Shown piece by piece: positions 15,392 through 23,813 of a DNA stretch of 64,000 nucleotides (position 1 is the first letter of the stretch; each line of letters begins with the position of its first letter). A model generated the notes under the pieces. The model ran no database searches, had not been told where the DNA came from, and was given only the letters and a program-made list of their open reading frames with translations. The stretch is from NCBI RefSeq assembly GCF_000974445.1, contig NZ_BBOJ01000022.1, positions 248,001 to 312,000 on the forward strand. Reading direction: 5' to 3'. The DNA is from Lentzea aerocolonigenes. GTDB lineage: Bacteria > Actinomycetota > Actinomycetes > Mycobacteriales > Pseudonocardiaceae. Made by a program: the position numbers and the translations under genes.

Positions 15392-17047
15392 TTGTCTAGG
15401 CGGACGAGAACAAAAAGGGTGAGCACCGCTGCGGCGGGGCTCGACCTGGACACCGTGCGGGTCGGTATCTACCTGCGGCGCAGCACCGACGACGAGAACC
15501 AGCCCTACTCGATCGAGGCGCAGGACACCCGGTTAGATGCCTACGTCCAGTCGCAACCGGGTTGGAAGATCGTCAAGAAGTTCAAGGACGACGCGTCAGG
15601 CAAGAACACCGACCGGCCCGGCCTGCAAAAGGCGATGCAGTGGGCCAAAGCGAACATGATCGACGTCTTGCTCGTGTATCGAGTAGACCGGTTCTCCCGC
15701 AACCTGCGTGACACCGTGACACTGCTGGATGAGCTGGACAAGGTCGGCGTGGCGTTCCGCTCCGCGACCGAGCCGTTCGACACCTCGACTCCGGTCGGCC
15801 GGATGATGCTTCAGCTGCTGTCGATGTTCGCGCAGTTCGAGCGGGATCTCATCGTGGACCGTGTCACGGCGGGCATGGAGAAGAAGGCGGAAGCCGGACA
15901 GTGGAAGGGCGGCTACGCCCCGCCCGGCTACATGATGGACCCGGTCACTCACAAGCTGGTCGTGGTCGAATCCGAGGCCGTCATCATCCGGCTGATCTTC
16001 GATCTGTACACAAAGGACCGCCTCGGCTCCCACGCGATCGCCAACGAACTCAACGAACGCGGGTACCGCACCCGAAGCGGCGGACTCTGGCCCTTCAAAA
16101 GGGTTCTCACGATCCTGGAGAACCGCGTCTACCTCGGAGAGATCCACTACCGCGACGTCATCACCCTCGATGCCCACCCCGGCATCATCACGCCCGAGCA
16201 GTTCGACGAAGCCGAACGCATCATGGACTCACGCAGCGAAAGCCATTCGCGCCGCAGGTCGAACGGCTCGGACTACATGGCCACCGGCCGCCTGTCCTGC
16301 CCCAAGTGCCACACGGCAATGGTCGGCACAAGGGCAACTGGCAAGACCAAGACCTACCGCTACTACACGTGCAACAAGCGGCTGAAGTACGGCACGGATT
16401 CCTGCGACCAAGACCGCATCAACGCAGATGCGCTCGACCAGGCCGTACTCGACTCCGTCGCCAGCTTCTACGGCAACCAGCACCAACTCATCCGCGACGC
16501 CGTCGCCGAGGCCCGCAAGGTCTACGAGTCCAGCCACGAGAAGGTGACCGCCGAACTCAAGGCCGTGAGATCCGAGATCACCAAGGTCACCGCGAAGATC
16601 GACAAGTATCTCGACGCGTTCGAAGCCGACACCTTCGACGCCGACGACGACACCGCCAAGGAACGGATGCGCAGGCACCGCACCACGCAGAAGCAGCTAC
16701 AGGCACGAGAGGCCGAACTCATGGAGGACCTGGAGAACGAGCCGACCATGCCCGACGCCGCCACCCTGGACACCGTCAACAACAACATCCGCACCATCAT
16801 CAAGGCGGGCAACCCCAACCAACGCAAGGCCGTCGTAGAGACCTTCGTAGTCAAGATCAAGATCACCGGACCGGGCCGCATGGTCCCCGTTCTCCGAGTG
16901 CCACCAGCACCCACAGCCGCCGATGCCGCGGATGCAGAAGGGGCGGAAACCCGACTATCCGGGCCCGCCCCTCTGGGTGTTCGTGTATCGAGTTATCTGG
17001 TGGAGCTGAGGGGACTCGAACCCCTGACCCTCACACTGCCAGTGTGA
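15392..17047 (+). CDS. Large serine integrase
   Basis: A 551-residue recombinase that would integrate and excise the prophage. The N-terminal resolvase domain (about 25-175) has the catalytic serine in YLRRSTDD, 'VYRVDRFSR' and 'QFERDLIVDRV'. Then follow a recombinase domain (GYAPPGYM through ITPEQF), a zinc ribbon (CPKC ... YTC ... SC) and a long coiled coil. TTG 15392 is chosen: GGGGGAA at 15380-15386 lies five bases upstream; an ATG at 15359 and a GTG at 15419 are alternatives. The last 17 codons, ending 'RGLEPLTLTLPV', are read from the tRNA-Ala gene on the opposite strand, so the C-terminus is shaped by the attachment site. Confidence 0.92.
   Translation: MSRRTRTKRVSTAAAGLDLDTVRVGIYLRRSTDDENQPYSIEAQDTRLDAYVQSQPGWKIVKKFKDDASGKNTDRPGLQKAMQWAKANMIDVLLVYRVDRFSRNLRDTVTLLDELDKVGVAFRSATEPFDTSTPVGRMMLQLLSMFAQFERDLIVDRVTAGMEKKAEAGQWKGGYAPPGYMMDPVTHKLVVVESEAVIIRLIFDLYTKDRLGSHAIANELNERGYRTRSGGLWPFKRVLTILENRVYLGEIHYRDVITLDAHPGIITPEQFDEAERIMDSRSESHSRRRSNGSDYMATGRLSCPKCHTAMVGTRATGKTKTYRYYTCNKRLKYGTDSCDQDRINADALDQAVLDSVASFYGNQHQLIRDAVAEARKVYESSHEKVTAELKAVRSEITKVTAKIDKYLDAFEADTFDADDDTAKERMRRHRTTQKQLQAREAELMEDLENEPTMPDAATLDTVNNNIRTIIKAGNPNQRKAVVETFVVKIKITGPGRMVPVLRVPPAPTAADAADAEGAETRLSGPAPLGVRVSSYLVELRGLEPLTLTLPV
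16998..17047. other. Probable attachment-site region in tRNA-Ala
   Basis: The 3' half of the tRNA-Ala gene (TpsiC arm, acceptor end and CCA) is the junction between integrase gene and host DNA. The prophage lies on the side of the tRNA 3' end, the usual arrangement when a phage carries a copy of that end and restores the tRNA on integration. The exact core cannot be fixed because the second copy lies outside the window. Confidence 0.55.
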
Positions 17048-17073
17048 TGCGCTACCAGCTGCGCCACAGCCCC
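16998..17073 (-). tRNA. tRNA-Ala(GGC)
   Basis: A 76-base cloverleaf on the minus strand: acceptor stem GGGGCTG/CAGCTCC with one G-U pair, discriminator A, and an encoded CCA. The anticodon stem TCACA/TGTGA closes the loop CTGGCAG, giving anticodon GGC (reads GCC and GCU). The TpsiC loop is GTTCGAG. The prophage integrase overlaps its 3' half on the other strand. A nested hairpin at 16940-16971 downstream could end transcription. Confidence 0.97.
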
Positions 17074-17363
17074 TTGAAGGTCCACGTTTCCGGGAGGTTT
17101 CCCTCTCGTTCTCGTGTGGCAATACCGTACATCACCCGTGCCACAAGATAAAAATCGGGGGTACCCGAACCGCATTCGGCCTGGTAGAGCCGGGTGACAA
17201 CCACCAGAGCCCCGTCGATCCGAAGATCGAGTGCCCAGCCCCCGAGGCCCGCCGCGAGCTGCACAAACGGCACCCCAGAGGCCCTGGAGACCGCCTCTTG
17301 AGCACCGTCAGCTTCCAGGCTCCAGACGGAGAGAAGTTGGAGTGACGCGCGGCACAGCTGCAC
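17052..17363 (-). CDS. Doubtful small host protein upstream of tRNA-Ala
   Basis: A 103-codon frame from GTG 17363, between the dsbA-like gene and the tRNA, whose last 22 bases overlap the tRNA 5' end. The middle (VQLAAGLGGWALDLRIDGALVVVTRLY) looks like a folded beta/alpha protein, and third positions are moderately GC-rich. However, the frame would also run over the place where the tRNA promoter is expected, and there is no clear ribosome site. If it is not a gene, 17074-17408 holds only the tRNA promoter and no recognisable feature. Confidence 0.28.
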   Translation of the reverse strand: MQLCRASLQLLSVWSLEADGAQEAVSRASGVPFVQLAAGLGGWALDLRIDGALVVVTRLYQAECGSGTPDFYLVARVMYGIATREREGNLPETWTFKGLWRSW

Positions 17364-17408
17364 GTGGCCGTCGAGTCCACACAGGACACACAGGACATCA
17401 CGAACGAC

Positions 17409-17435
17409 GCCTGGCCCGGTGGAACAGGGCCAGGC
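17409..17435 (-). terminator. Hairpin after the dsbA-like gene
   Basis: A perfect 9-bp GC-rich stem (17409-17417 with 17427-17435) and a 9-base loop, 15 bases beyond the stop of the dsbA-like gene. There is no T-run, so this is a terminator of the T-less kind often seen in actinomycetes. Confidence 0.6.
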
Positions 17436-17449
17436 GCTGATCGACGGGG

Positions 17450-18238
17450 CTACTTGGCGAGGTCGGACAGCCAGTTCTTGTTGTCCAGGTCGACGAGCTT
17501 GCCGTTCGCGGCAACGCTCGGCGTCCCGCGGAAGCGACCGGTGTCCGGGTCCTTCAGCACAGGATCGTTGCTGGTCTTGGACATCAGCTCGTCGAGCTGC
17601 GTCTTGTAGGTCTGGTTCTGCACGCAGGATTCGAAGCCTGCCGACGTGACGCCGAGGTCCTTGCCCAGCTTGATGAGCTGGTCCTTGGTGTAGCCGGCTT
17701 CGCCTTCCTCCGGCTGCGCGCCGAACAGCGCCGCGTGGAACTCGTTGAACTTGCCGCCGTCGGCCACGCACAGCGCGGCGTTGGCCGACTCGGTCGAGTA
17801 GCCCTCGGGCTTCGAGAGGCGGTTCAGCATCGGCAGGATGTTGTAGCGGATCTTGACCTTGCCGTCCTCGACCGCCTTCTTGATGCTCGAGCCGTAGGTC
17901 TTCTCGAACGTGCCGCAGATCGGGCAGAGGAAGTCCTCGTACACGTCGATCGTCACGGTCGCGGTGTCCTTGCCGACCAGCACGGAGCTGCCGTCGCGGA
18001 CCGCGGGGGCCGAGATGATGTGGTCCGGGGACGTTTGCGGGATCGCGCCGTCGGACGCGGGGGCCGCGGACTTCGTCGACTGGAACACGACGTAGCCGAT
18101 GACGGCGATGGCCAGCACCGCTACGACGGCCACGCCTGCGATGATCTTGGTCCGGTCCGAACCGCCCGTCGAACGGGCCTGGGCCACCGCACGCGCGGCC
18201 TGCTTCTTCTTCCGCGCACTGCGCTCTGCTCCACCCAC
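17450..18238 (-). CDS. DsbA-family membrane-anchored thiol oxidoreductase
   Basis: A 262-residue protein that forms or exchanges disulfides in secreted proteins. It has a basic cytoplasmic N-terminus (RKKKQAARAVAQ), one membrane helix (about 31-53) and an extracytoplasmic thioredoxin fold with the catalytic C105-P-I-C108 and a cis-proline loop in 'FRGTPSVAANG' near residue 240. This is the arrangement of the mycobacterial DsbA-like proteins of the DSBA_2/thioredoxin_4 group. It is transcribed alone or with the MFS gene upstream (gap 46 bases). Confidence 0.9.
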   Translation of the reverse strand: MGGAERSARKKKQAARAVAQARSTGGSDRTKIIAGVAVVAVLAIAVIGYVVFQSTKSAAPASDGAIPQTSPDHIISAPAVRDGSSVLVGKDTATVTIDVYEDFLCPICGTFEKTYGSSIKKAVEDGKVKIRYNILPMLNRLSKPEGYSTESANAALCVADGGKFNEFHAALFGAQPEEGEAGYTKDQLIKLGKDLGVTSAGFESCVQNQTYKTQLDELMSKTSNDPVLKDPDTGRFRGTPSVAANGKLVDLDNKNWLSDLAK

Positions 18239-18284
18239 GGCGACGAGGGTAGCGACACAAACTAAAGGAAAGCTGAGTACCCGA

Positions 18285-19571
18285 TCACGCTTCCGGGTGG
18301 CGTGGCTTGCCGCCGACCCGTTCGCCGGTCGGGATCTCGGCGCTCTCGTCCAGGCAGCCGCACTCGGGTGCGACGGCCTCGGCCGTGTGCTCCTCCTCGT
18401 GGGTGGGCAGGGTCTCGGGGGCGACGAACCAGAAGCCGACGGCCAGCAGGAGCGACGCGCCGGTGATGGCGAACGAGGCTTCGAAGCCGAACGAGTCGGC
18501 CAGCAGGCCTGCGCACATCGGGCCGATGATCGCGCCCAGGTCGGTCACCATCTGGAAGCCCGCCAGCACCGGGCCGCCCTTGCCCTTGGCGCCGATCACG
18601 TCGGCCACCACGGCGTTCTGCGGCGGGTTCAGCAGGCCGGCGCCCATGCCCGCGATCAGCGACGCGGCCATGAACATCCACACGTCACCGGTGAAGCCCA
18701 TCCAGATCGTCGCGAGACCGCTCACCACCAGGCCGGCGACGGCGACGGGCTTGCGGCCGCGGGTGTCGGCGATCTTGCCGGACAGGAACAGCATCGACGC
18801 GTTGCCGGCGGCGAACACCGACATCGAGATGCCCGCCACGGCCGCGCTGTGGTGCAACGCCTCGATGACGAACACCGGCACCAACGAGATCCGCACGCCG
18901 AACACGGCCCAGCCGTTCGCGAACCCGGACGCCAACGCCGCACGGTAGGCCCGGTGCCGCACGGCCTCACGAACCGTCATCGGGATGTCGGTGTTGGTCT
19001 TGTCGAGAGCAGCGAGAGTCGAACGGCGCAGGAAGAACCAGACCACGAACGCGGCGAGGCACAGCAACAGGCCGTACGACACGAACGGCACCCACACGCC
19101 GAACGGCACGAGGCCAGCACCGACGATCGGGCCGCACACGTTGCCGACGAGGAAGCCCGCCGCCCACAGCCCGGACGCCCGCCCGCGCATCGGCGCCGGC
19201 GTGATGCGGATCAACAGGCCCAGCGCGGCCACCGTGAACATCGTCGACCCGATGCCGGCGAGCGCACGCCACCCCAGCATCTCGGGATAGCTCGACGAGA
19301 AGCCCGACAACGCGGTGCCGACGGCCACGATGAGGATGCCGACGATGTAGACGTGCGGTTCGCCGAACTTGTTGACGAGTCTGCCGCTCATCGGCGCGAA
19401 CGCCAGTCGCACGAACGCGAACGTGCTGATCAGAGCCGCGACAGCGGTGTGACCGACGCCGAACGACGCGGCGTACACCGGCAGCACCGGTGCCACGATC
19501 CCGAACCCGATGGCGATGATGAAGCTCGCCGCGACCAGAACCCACACCTCGACCGGTAACCGCTCGCGCAC
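18285..19571 (-). CDS. MFS transporter (DHA1-type drug exporter)
   Basis: A 428-residue major facilitator with about 12 membrane helices. Helix 1-2 region shows 'ASFGVGHTAVAALIS' and 'FVRLAFAPMSGRLVNKFGEP', the motif A-like loop of proton-driven exporters; a related loop (SGKIADTRGRKPV) begins the second half. It ends in an acidic, cysteine-containing tail (PECGCLDESAE). GTG 19571 follows AAAGGAGG at good spacing. A TTAGC-CCT-GCTAA palindrome overlaps the ribosome site region, so expression is likely repressor-controlled. The substrate is unknown. Confidence 0.85.
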   Translation of the reverse strand: MRERLPVEVWVLVAASFIIAIGFGIVAPVLPVYAASFGVGHTAVAALISTFAFVRLAFAPMSGRLVNKFGEPHVYIVGILIVAVGTALSGFSSSYPEMLGWRALAGIGSTMFTVAALGLLIRITPAPMRGRASGLWAAGFLVGNVCGPIVGAGLVPFGVWVPFVSYGLLLCLAAFVVWFFLRRSTLAALDKTNTDIPMTVREAVRHRAYRAALASGFANGWAVFGVRISLVPVFVIEALHHSAAVAGISMSVFAAGNASMLFLSGKIADTRGRKPVAVAGLVVSGLATIWMGFTGDVWMFMAASLIAGMGAGLLNPPQNAVVADVIGAKGKGGPVLAGFQMVTDLGAIIGPMCAGLLADSFGFEASFAITGASLLLAVGFWFVAPETLPTHEEEHTAEAVAPECGCLDESAEIPTGERVGGKPRHPEA

Positions 19572-19581
19572 ACAGCCTCCT

Positions 19582-19594
19582 TTAGCCCTGCTAA
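19582..19594 (-). promoter_or_regulatory. Palindromic operator candidate before the MFS gene
   Basis: A perfect 5-bp palindrome with 3-bp centre (TTAGC-CCT-GCTAA), next to the ribosome site of the exporter and just downstream of an AT-rich stretch that probably holds the promoter. The form is like sites of MarR-type repressors. No regulator gene is adjacent. Confidence 0.4.
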
Positions 19595-19621
19595 GGATAT
19601 GTCACGCGGCAACTAAATAAC

Positions 19622-20455
19622 TCAGTCGAGCAGCTCATCCACTCTGCGTACATATGCCGTCACGGGATAGGCGGCCATGAACCCGCACGCCTCGGCGAAC
19701 CGCTCCCCCGGCCCCTCGTCCACCTGCGACGCGACCAGGTGCGCACCGGCAGAACGCAGCACCGCAGCAGCAGACACCACCAACGACCGCCCAACGCCAC
19801 GCCGCCGCCGTGCCGGACGCACGACGCACTGCTCGACCAACCCCACACCGCGTTCGGCGAACCCCGACACGAACCCGCCGATCCGGTCGCCGTCGTCCAC
19901 CACCAACAACGAACAACGCGGATCGTCCAATCGATGCCCGAGCCACCTCGCCAACCTCTCCCGGTTGCCGACCAGCTCGTCCGACAGCAGCTCGACGATC
20001 CCCGGCAGGTCCGCGTCGACAGCCCTCCTGACCTCGGACGCCACCGAAGCAGGCCCGCGGTGAACCACGGTCAACAGCTCCTCGACCGCGTACCAGCCGG
20101 AGTCGTCGGCGATCCCCTCGATCTCGTCGACGGTCGTCGGCGACGCGTACACCACCGCCTCGGCGCGTCCCACGTCCGCGAACGTCTGCTCCAGCTGCAA
20201 CAACGTGGACGCGACCTCGACCGACGAGCCGTCCAGCGCGCAGCCGAAGTTCCCGGACGGCAGCGGGTTCTCGCGGTTGATCACGACCGCCGCGCATCCG
20301 ACCCTGCCGACCTTGCCGTAGCGCACCGCACCGGACGCGAGCCGCGCTCCCTCCACCAGGATCGCGAGCGACCGCGCCTGGTACGGGTCCAGCAGCTCCG
20401 GGTCGTCCGGATCACGCAACGGGTCAACCAACTCGACGGCCCTTCCACGAAGCAC
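19622..20455 (-). CDS. GNAT-family N-acetyltransferase
   Basis: A protein of 277 residues. The C-terminal domain (about 140-270) is a GNAT fold: 'RRAVDADLPGIVELL' at its start, then 'EQCVVRPARRRRGVGRSLVVSAA' as the acetyl-CoA pyrophosphate loop (R/Q-x2-G-x-G) and 'FAEACGFMAAYPVTAYVRR' at the end. The N-terminal half is unlike GNAT and may bind a partner or form a second degenerate domain. GTG 20455 is chosen since the frame further upstream is out of character and overlaps the glycosyltransferase by 116 bases; even so the two genes overlap by 32 bases and are probably coupled. Substrate unknown. Confidence 0.78.
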   Translation of the reverse strand: MLRGRAVELVDPLRDPDDPELLDPYQARSLAILVEGARLASGAVRYGKVGRVGCAAVVINRENPLPSGNFGCALDGSSVEVASTLLQLEQTFADVGRAEAVVYASPTTVDEIEGIADDSGWYAVEELLTVVHRGPASVASEVRRAVDADLPGIVELLSDELVGNRERLARWLGHRLDDPRCSLLVVDDGDRIGGFVSGFAERGVGLVEQCVVRPARRRRGVGRSLVVSAAAVLRSAGAHLVASQVDEGPGERFAEACGFMAAYPVTAYVRRVDELLD

Positions 20456-21473
20456 CTGGACGCACCGCGCAGTCCAGCAGGAACACCCCGATCGTCGCCC
20501 ACGACAACGGAGCCAGCACGGCGGACACCTCAGGAGCACCGACCCGCCGCACGAACTCGCGGTGCGACACGGCCTGCGCGAACCACGCCAGCCACGACCA
20601 CCGCGAACGCCAGCGCAACACCGGCATCAACCCGTACGCCAGGTGCAACAACCCGGCAACCACCAACAACACGCGCCCCCACGGCCCGAACATCTCCCTC
20701 ATCGAGGGTTGGATGCTCTTGCGCAACGACCGCCACGTGTCACCAAAAGAATCCAGCCCCGACGTGGTCAGCAACGCGGCGGCGTCGACGAACCGGACCA
20801 CCCCGCCGGAGTCCCTGATCAACGTCGCCAGCCCGACGTCGTCGGCGTGGGTCGGAGCGAGCGCCTGCCAGCCACCGGCAGCCACGAACACCGACCGCCG
20901 CACCAGGACGCAGTGCCCGACCGCGAGCGCCGTCGGACCACGCCCTGATGGCGGCGAACCCTCGAACACCAGCGTGTTGAACGCGGGCAGCAGGAACCAC
21001 CAGGCCACCCCCGAGCCACGCCCCGACGACGACACGAGGTCCGCGCCCAGCTCACCGGCTGTGGCCACCAGCCGTCCCACCAGATCGGGCGCGCACGTCA
21101 CGTCCGCGTCCACGAACAGAAGCCATTCCTCGTCCCGTGCGGCCCCAACGCCGAGATGCATCGCATGCGTCTTGCCAGCCCAACCAGCAGCAGGACCGGA
21201 CGACTCGATCACTTCGGCACCACGAGAACGAGCGACAGACGCGGTCGCATCCGCAGAAGCGTCGTCCACCACCACAACGCGCACACCGGGCTGACCGACC
21301 AACCCGGACAGCAACGACGGCAACGTCGCTTCCTCGTTGCGCGCCGGCACGACAGCCAGCACGGACGCGGTCTTCGTCGACGACGACAGCTTCGCCACGT
21401 GCTGCCACTGCGCCACGTTCCGTGCGGACCGCAACACGGACAACCCCGCGTGCACGGCACCAAGCATCCCCAT
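20424..21473 (-). CDS. Family 2 glycosyltransferase (CrtQ-like)
   Basis: A 349-residue enzyme that transfers sugar from an activated donor. It has the GT-A signs: 'VLAVVPARNEEATLPSLL' and 'VVVVDDASADATASVA' for nucleotide binding, 'LLFVDADVTCAPD' as the DxD motif, and 'HADDVGLATLI' as a catalytic ED-type loop. Two to three C-terminal hydrophobic helices (about 240-330) would anchor it in the membrane. Domain order resembles carotenoid or hopanoid-linked glycosyltransferases of the CrtQ group. ATG 21473 follows AGGGTGG. It is divergent from the hrpB gene with only 26 bases between. Confidence 0.82.
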   Translation of the reverse strand: MGMLGAVHAGLSVLRSARNVAQWQHVAKLSSSTKTASVLAVVPARNEEATLPSLLSGLVGQPGVRVVVVDDASADATASVARSRGAEVIESSGPAAGWAGKTHAMHLGVGAARDEEWLLFVDADVTCAPDLVGRLVATAGELGADLVSSSGRGSGVAWWFLLPAFNTLVFEGSPPSGRGPTALAVGHCVLVRRSVFVAAGGWQALAPTHADDVGLATLIRDSGGVVRFVDAAALLTTSGLDSFGDTWRSLRKSIQPSMREMFGPWGRVLLVVAGLLHLAYGLMPVLRWRSRWSWLAWFAQAVSHREFVRRVGAPEVSAVLAPLSWATIGVFLLDCAVRPGASWKGRRVG

Positions 21474-21499
21474 ATGTCCACCCTGACACACTCAACGGT

Positions 21500-23767
21500 G
21501 TGCACCTGCCCGATCTCCCCGTGAAGTCCGTCCTCCCCGAGCTCCTCCAGCAGCTCGACGAGCACGGCGCGGCAGTGCTCGTCGCACCACCGGGCACCGG
21601 CAAGACCACGCTCGTCCCGCTCGCCCTCGAAGGCAGGGTCGTGGTGGCCGAGCCGCGCAGGATCGCCGCCAGAGCAGCCGCCGCGCGCATGGCGAGTCTG
21701 CTCGGCGAACCCGTGGGTCACACCGTCGGCTACTCGGTCCGCGGCGACCGCAAGACCAGCAGGCACACCCGGATCGAGGTCGTGACCAGCGGGCTGCTCG
21801 TCCGCAGGCTCCAGCACGACCAGGAGCTCAAGGGCGTGGGGACCGTCCTGCTCGACGAGTGCCACGAACGTCACCTCGACGCCGACCTGCTCCTCACGCT
21901 CCTCCTGGACGCCAAGGCGGGCCTGCGCCCGGACCTCAAGCTCCTGGCCACGAGCGCAACCGTTGCCGCGCAACGACTCTCCGACCTGCTCAACGCCCCG
22001 GTCCTGCACAGCGAGTCGCGCATGTACCCGACGGAGATGACCTACGTCCCGCCGGCGCGCAACGAGCACATCGAGAACACCGTCGCCAGAGCCATCACCA
22101 AGGCTCTGTCCGAAGTGGACGGCGACGTCCTCGCGTTCCTGCCCGGCGTGCGAGAGATCAACCGCACGGCGAGCCTGCTCAACGCCGACACCGTGATCCT
22201 GCACGGCCAGCTCAACGCCCAGACGCAGGACGCCGCCCTGAAACCCGGTAGCCGCCAGCGGGTCGTGCTCGCCACGAGCATCGCCGAGTCGAGCCTCACC
22301 GTTCCCGGCGTGCGCGCGGTCGTCGACGCCGGCCTCGCCCGCGTGCCCAGGGTCGACCACCGGCGCGGCCTCGCCGGGCTCACCACGATCCGCGTCTCCC
22401 AAGCGGTGGCCGACCAGCGCGCCGGACGAGCGGGACGCGAGGCCCCCGGCCGCGTCTACCGCTGCTGGCCCGAGCACGAGCACTCGACGCTGCCCCGCTA
22501 CCCGGAACCGGAGATCCGCACGGCCGACCTGACCCGGCTCGCCCTGGAGCTCGCGGTGTGGGGCACGCCGGACGGCACCGGCCTGAACTGGTGGGACTCC
22601 CCGCCGGAGGGTGCGCTCAAGGCCGCCCAGGAGACCCTGAACGCGCTCGGCGCCCTCGAACCGGACCGCCGCGACCGCATCGCGAACGTCGGCCTGCACC
22701 CCCGGCTCGGCCGCGCGCTCATCGACGGCAGCGCGCTGGCGGGCAACCGCACCGCCGCCGAGGTCGTGGCCCTGCTCGACGACAGCACCCACCCCGGCAC
22801 GACCGACCTGGCGACCGCGTTGAAAGCCCCCGGCAAGTGGCGCAAGGAAGCCAAGAAGCTCGAGAAGCTCGGCAGCAACCCGGCGGGCAACGGCGACCCG
22901 GCGCTCGTCGTGGCACTCGCCTACCCGGAACGGCTGGCGAAACGCCGGTCCAAGAACAGCACCGTCTACCTGATGGCCAACGGCACGGCCGTCGAACACA
23001 CCGACTCGCACGCCAAGTGGCTGGCCGTCGCGATCGCCGACCGCGAACCGGGCAGCAAGCACGGCCGCATCCGGCTCGCCGCCCCCGCCGACGAAGAGCT
23101 GGCCGTCACCGCCGCCGCGGCCCTGGTGCACACCGAGGACGACATCCGGTGGAACGGTGACGTCATCGCGAACAGCGTCCGCAAGCTCGGAGCGATCACG
23201 CTCGACGAACGCAAGCTCACCGACCTCGCCAAGTCCCAGCAGGCACTCCGCATGGGCCTCGAAGCCGAGGGCCTGGGCCTGCTCAAGTGGACCGACGCCG
23301 CCAAACGCTTGCGCGAGCGCATGGCGTTCCTGCACCGCACCCGCGACTGGCCGAGCGTGGACGACGAGAGCCTGATCAAAGCGATCGACCTCGGTCAGGC
23401 GAAGAAGCGCTCCGACCTGGCGAAGATCGACACGACCGCGTTGTTGCGCGGCCTGCTGCCGTGGCCGGAGGCGGCCGAGTTCGACCAGCTCGCTCCGGAA
23501 CGCATCGGCCAGGGCAAGGTCGACTACACCCAGGACCAGCCCGCGCTGCACGTCCGCATCCAGGACGCCATGAAGTGGGCCGACACACCGCAGATCGCGG
23601 GCGTTCCCGTCGTGGTGCACCTGCTCTCCCCCGCGGGCCGTCCCACCGCCGTGACCAGCGATCTCAGGACCTTCTGGCGCAACGGCTACCTGCGGGTGCG
23701 CAGTGAGCTCAAGGGCAGGTATCCCAAGCACCACTGGCCCGAGCGGCCCTACGACAAGAGCAGATGA
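21500..23767 (+). CDS. hrpB: ATP-dependent RNA helicase HrpB
   Basis: A 755-residue DEAH-type helicase. The core has the Walker A motif APPGTGKTT, a DECH box (LLDECHERHLDAD), 'LLATSATV' as motif III, and 'ATSIAESSLTVPGVRAVVDAGLAR' and 'QRAGRAGRE' as motifs V and VI. Helicase-associated regions and the HrpB_C end (about 640-755, 'WPERPYDKSR') complete the family's usual architecture and length near 800. GTG 21500 fits family starts (LPDLPVKSVLPELLQQL follows) and leaves room for the divergent glycosyltransferase. The cellular role of HrpB is still uncertain; it is probably an RNA remodelling enzyme. Confidence 0.92.
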   Translation: MHLPDLPVKSVLPELLQQLDEHGAAVLVAPPGTGKTTLVPLALEGRVVVAEPRRIAARAAAARMASLLGEPVGHTVGYSVRGDRKTSRHTRIEVVTSGLLVRRLQHDQELKGVGTVLLDECHERHLDADLLLTLLLDAKAGLRPDLKLLATSATVAAQRLSDLLNAPVLHSESRMYPTEMTYVPPARNEHIENTVARAITKALSEVDGDVLAFLPGVREINRTASLLNADTVILHGQLNAQTQDAALKPGSRQRVVLATSIAESSLTVPGVRAVVDAGLARVPRVDHRRGLAGLTTIRVSQAVADQRAGRAGREAPGRVYRCWPEHEHSTLPRYPEPEIRTADLTRLALELAVWGTPDGTGLNWWDSPPEGALKAAQETLNALGALEPDRRDRIANVGLHPRLGRALIDGSALAGNRTAAEVVALLDDSTHPGTTDLATALKAPGKWRKEAKKLEKLGSNPAGNGDPALVVALAYPERLAKRRSKNSTVYLMANGTAVEHTDSHAKWLAVAIADREPGSKHGRIRLAAPADEELAVTAAAALVHTEDDIRWNGDVIANSVRKLGAITLDERKLTDLAKSQQALRMGLEAEGLGLLKWTDAAKRLRERMAFLHRTRDWPSVDDESLIKAIDLGQAKKRSDLAKIDTTALLRGLLPWPEAAEFDQLAPERIGQGKVDYTQDQPALHVRIQDAMKWADTPQIAGVPVVVHLLSPAGRPTAVTSDLRTFWRNGYLRVRSELKGRYPKHHWPERPYDKSR

Positions 23768-23813
23768 GCGACCGCTTTGAACCATTAGGAATCGAACAAC
23801 GTTATTGTTGTCT

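Larger units (their letters stand above)
1..17047 (+). mobile_element. Integrated siphovirus-type prophage, right part
   Basis: A continuous run of phage morphogenesis genes in canonical siphovirus order (portal end, MuF, scaffold, capsid, connectors, tail tube, chaperones, tape measure, minor tail, lysis) ends with a serine integrase that reads into a tRNA-Ala gene. The left end, including terminase, most of the portal gene and any early or immunity genes, is outside the window, so the size and completeness cannot be judged. Most plus-strand genes are tightly packed or overlap by 4 bp, as in one late operon. Three minus-strand genes interrupt it. The morphogenesis genes seen have no obvious frameshifts or internal stops. 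Confidence 0.93.

Noticed and set aside
15901..17151. Second plus-strand frame of 416 codons inside the integrase gene
   Set aside because: A shadow frame in GC-rich coding DNA; the integrase frame has all the catalytic motifs. The familiar-looking EGTRTPDPHTAS segment is translated tRNA sequence.
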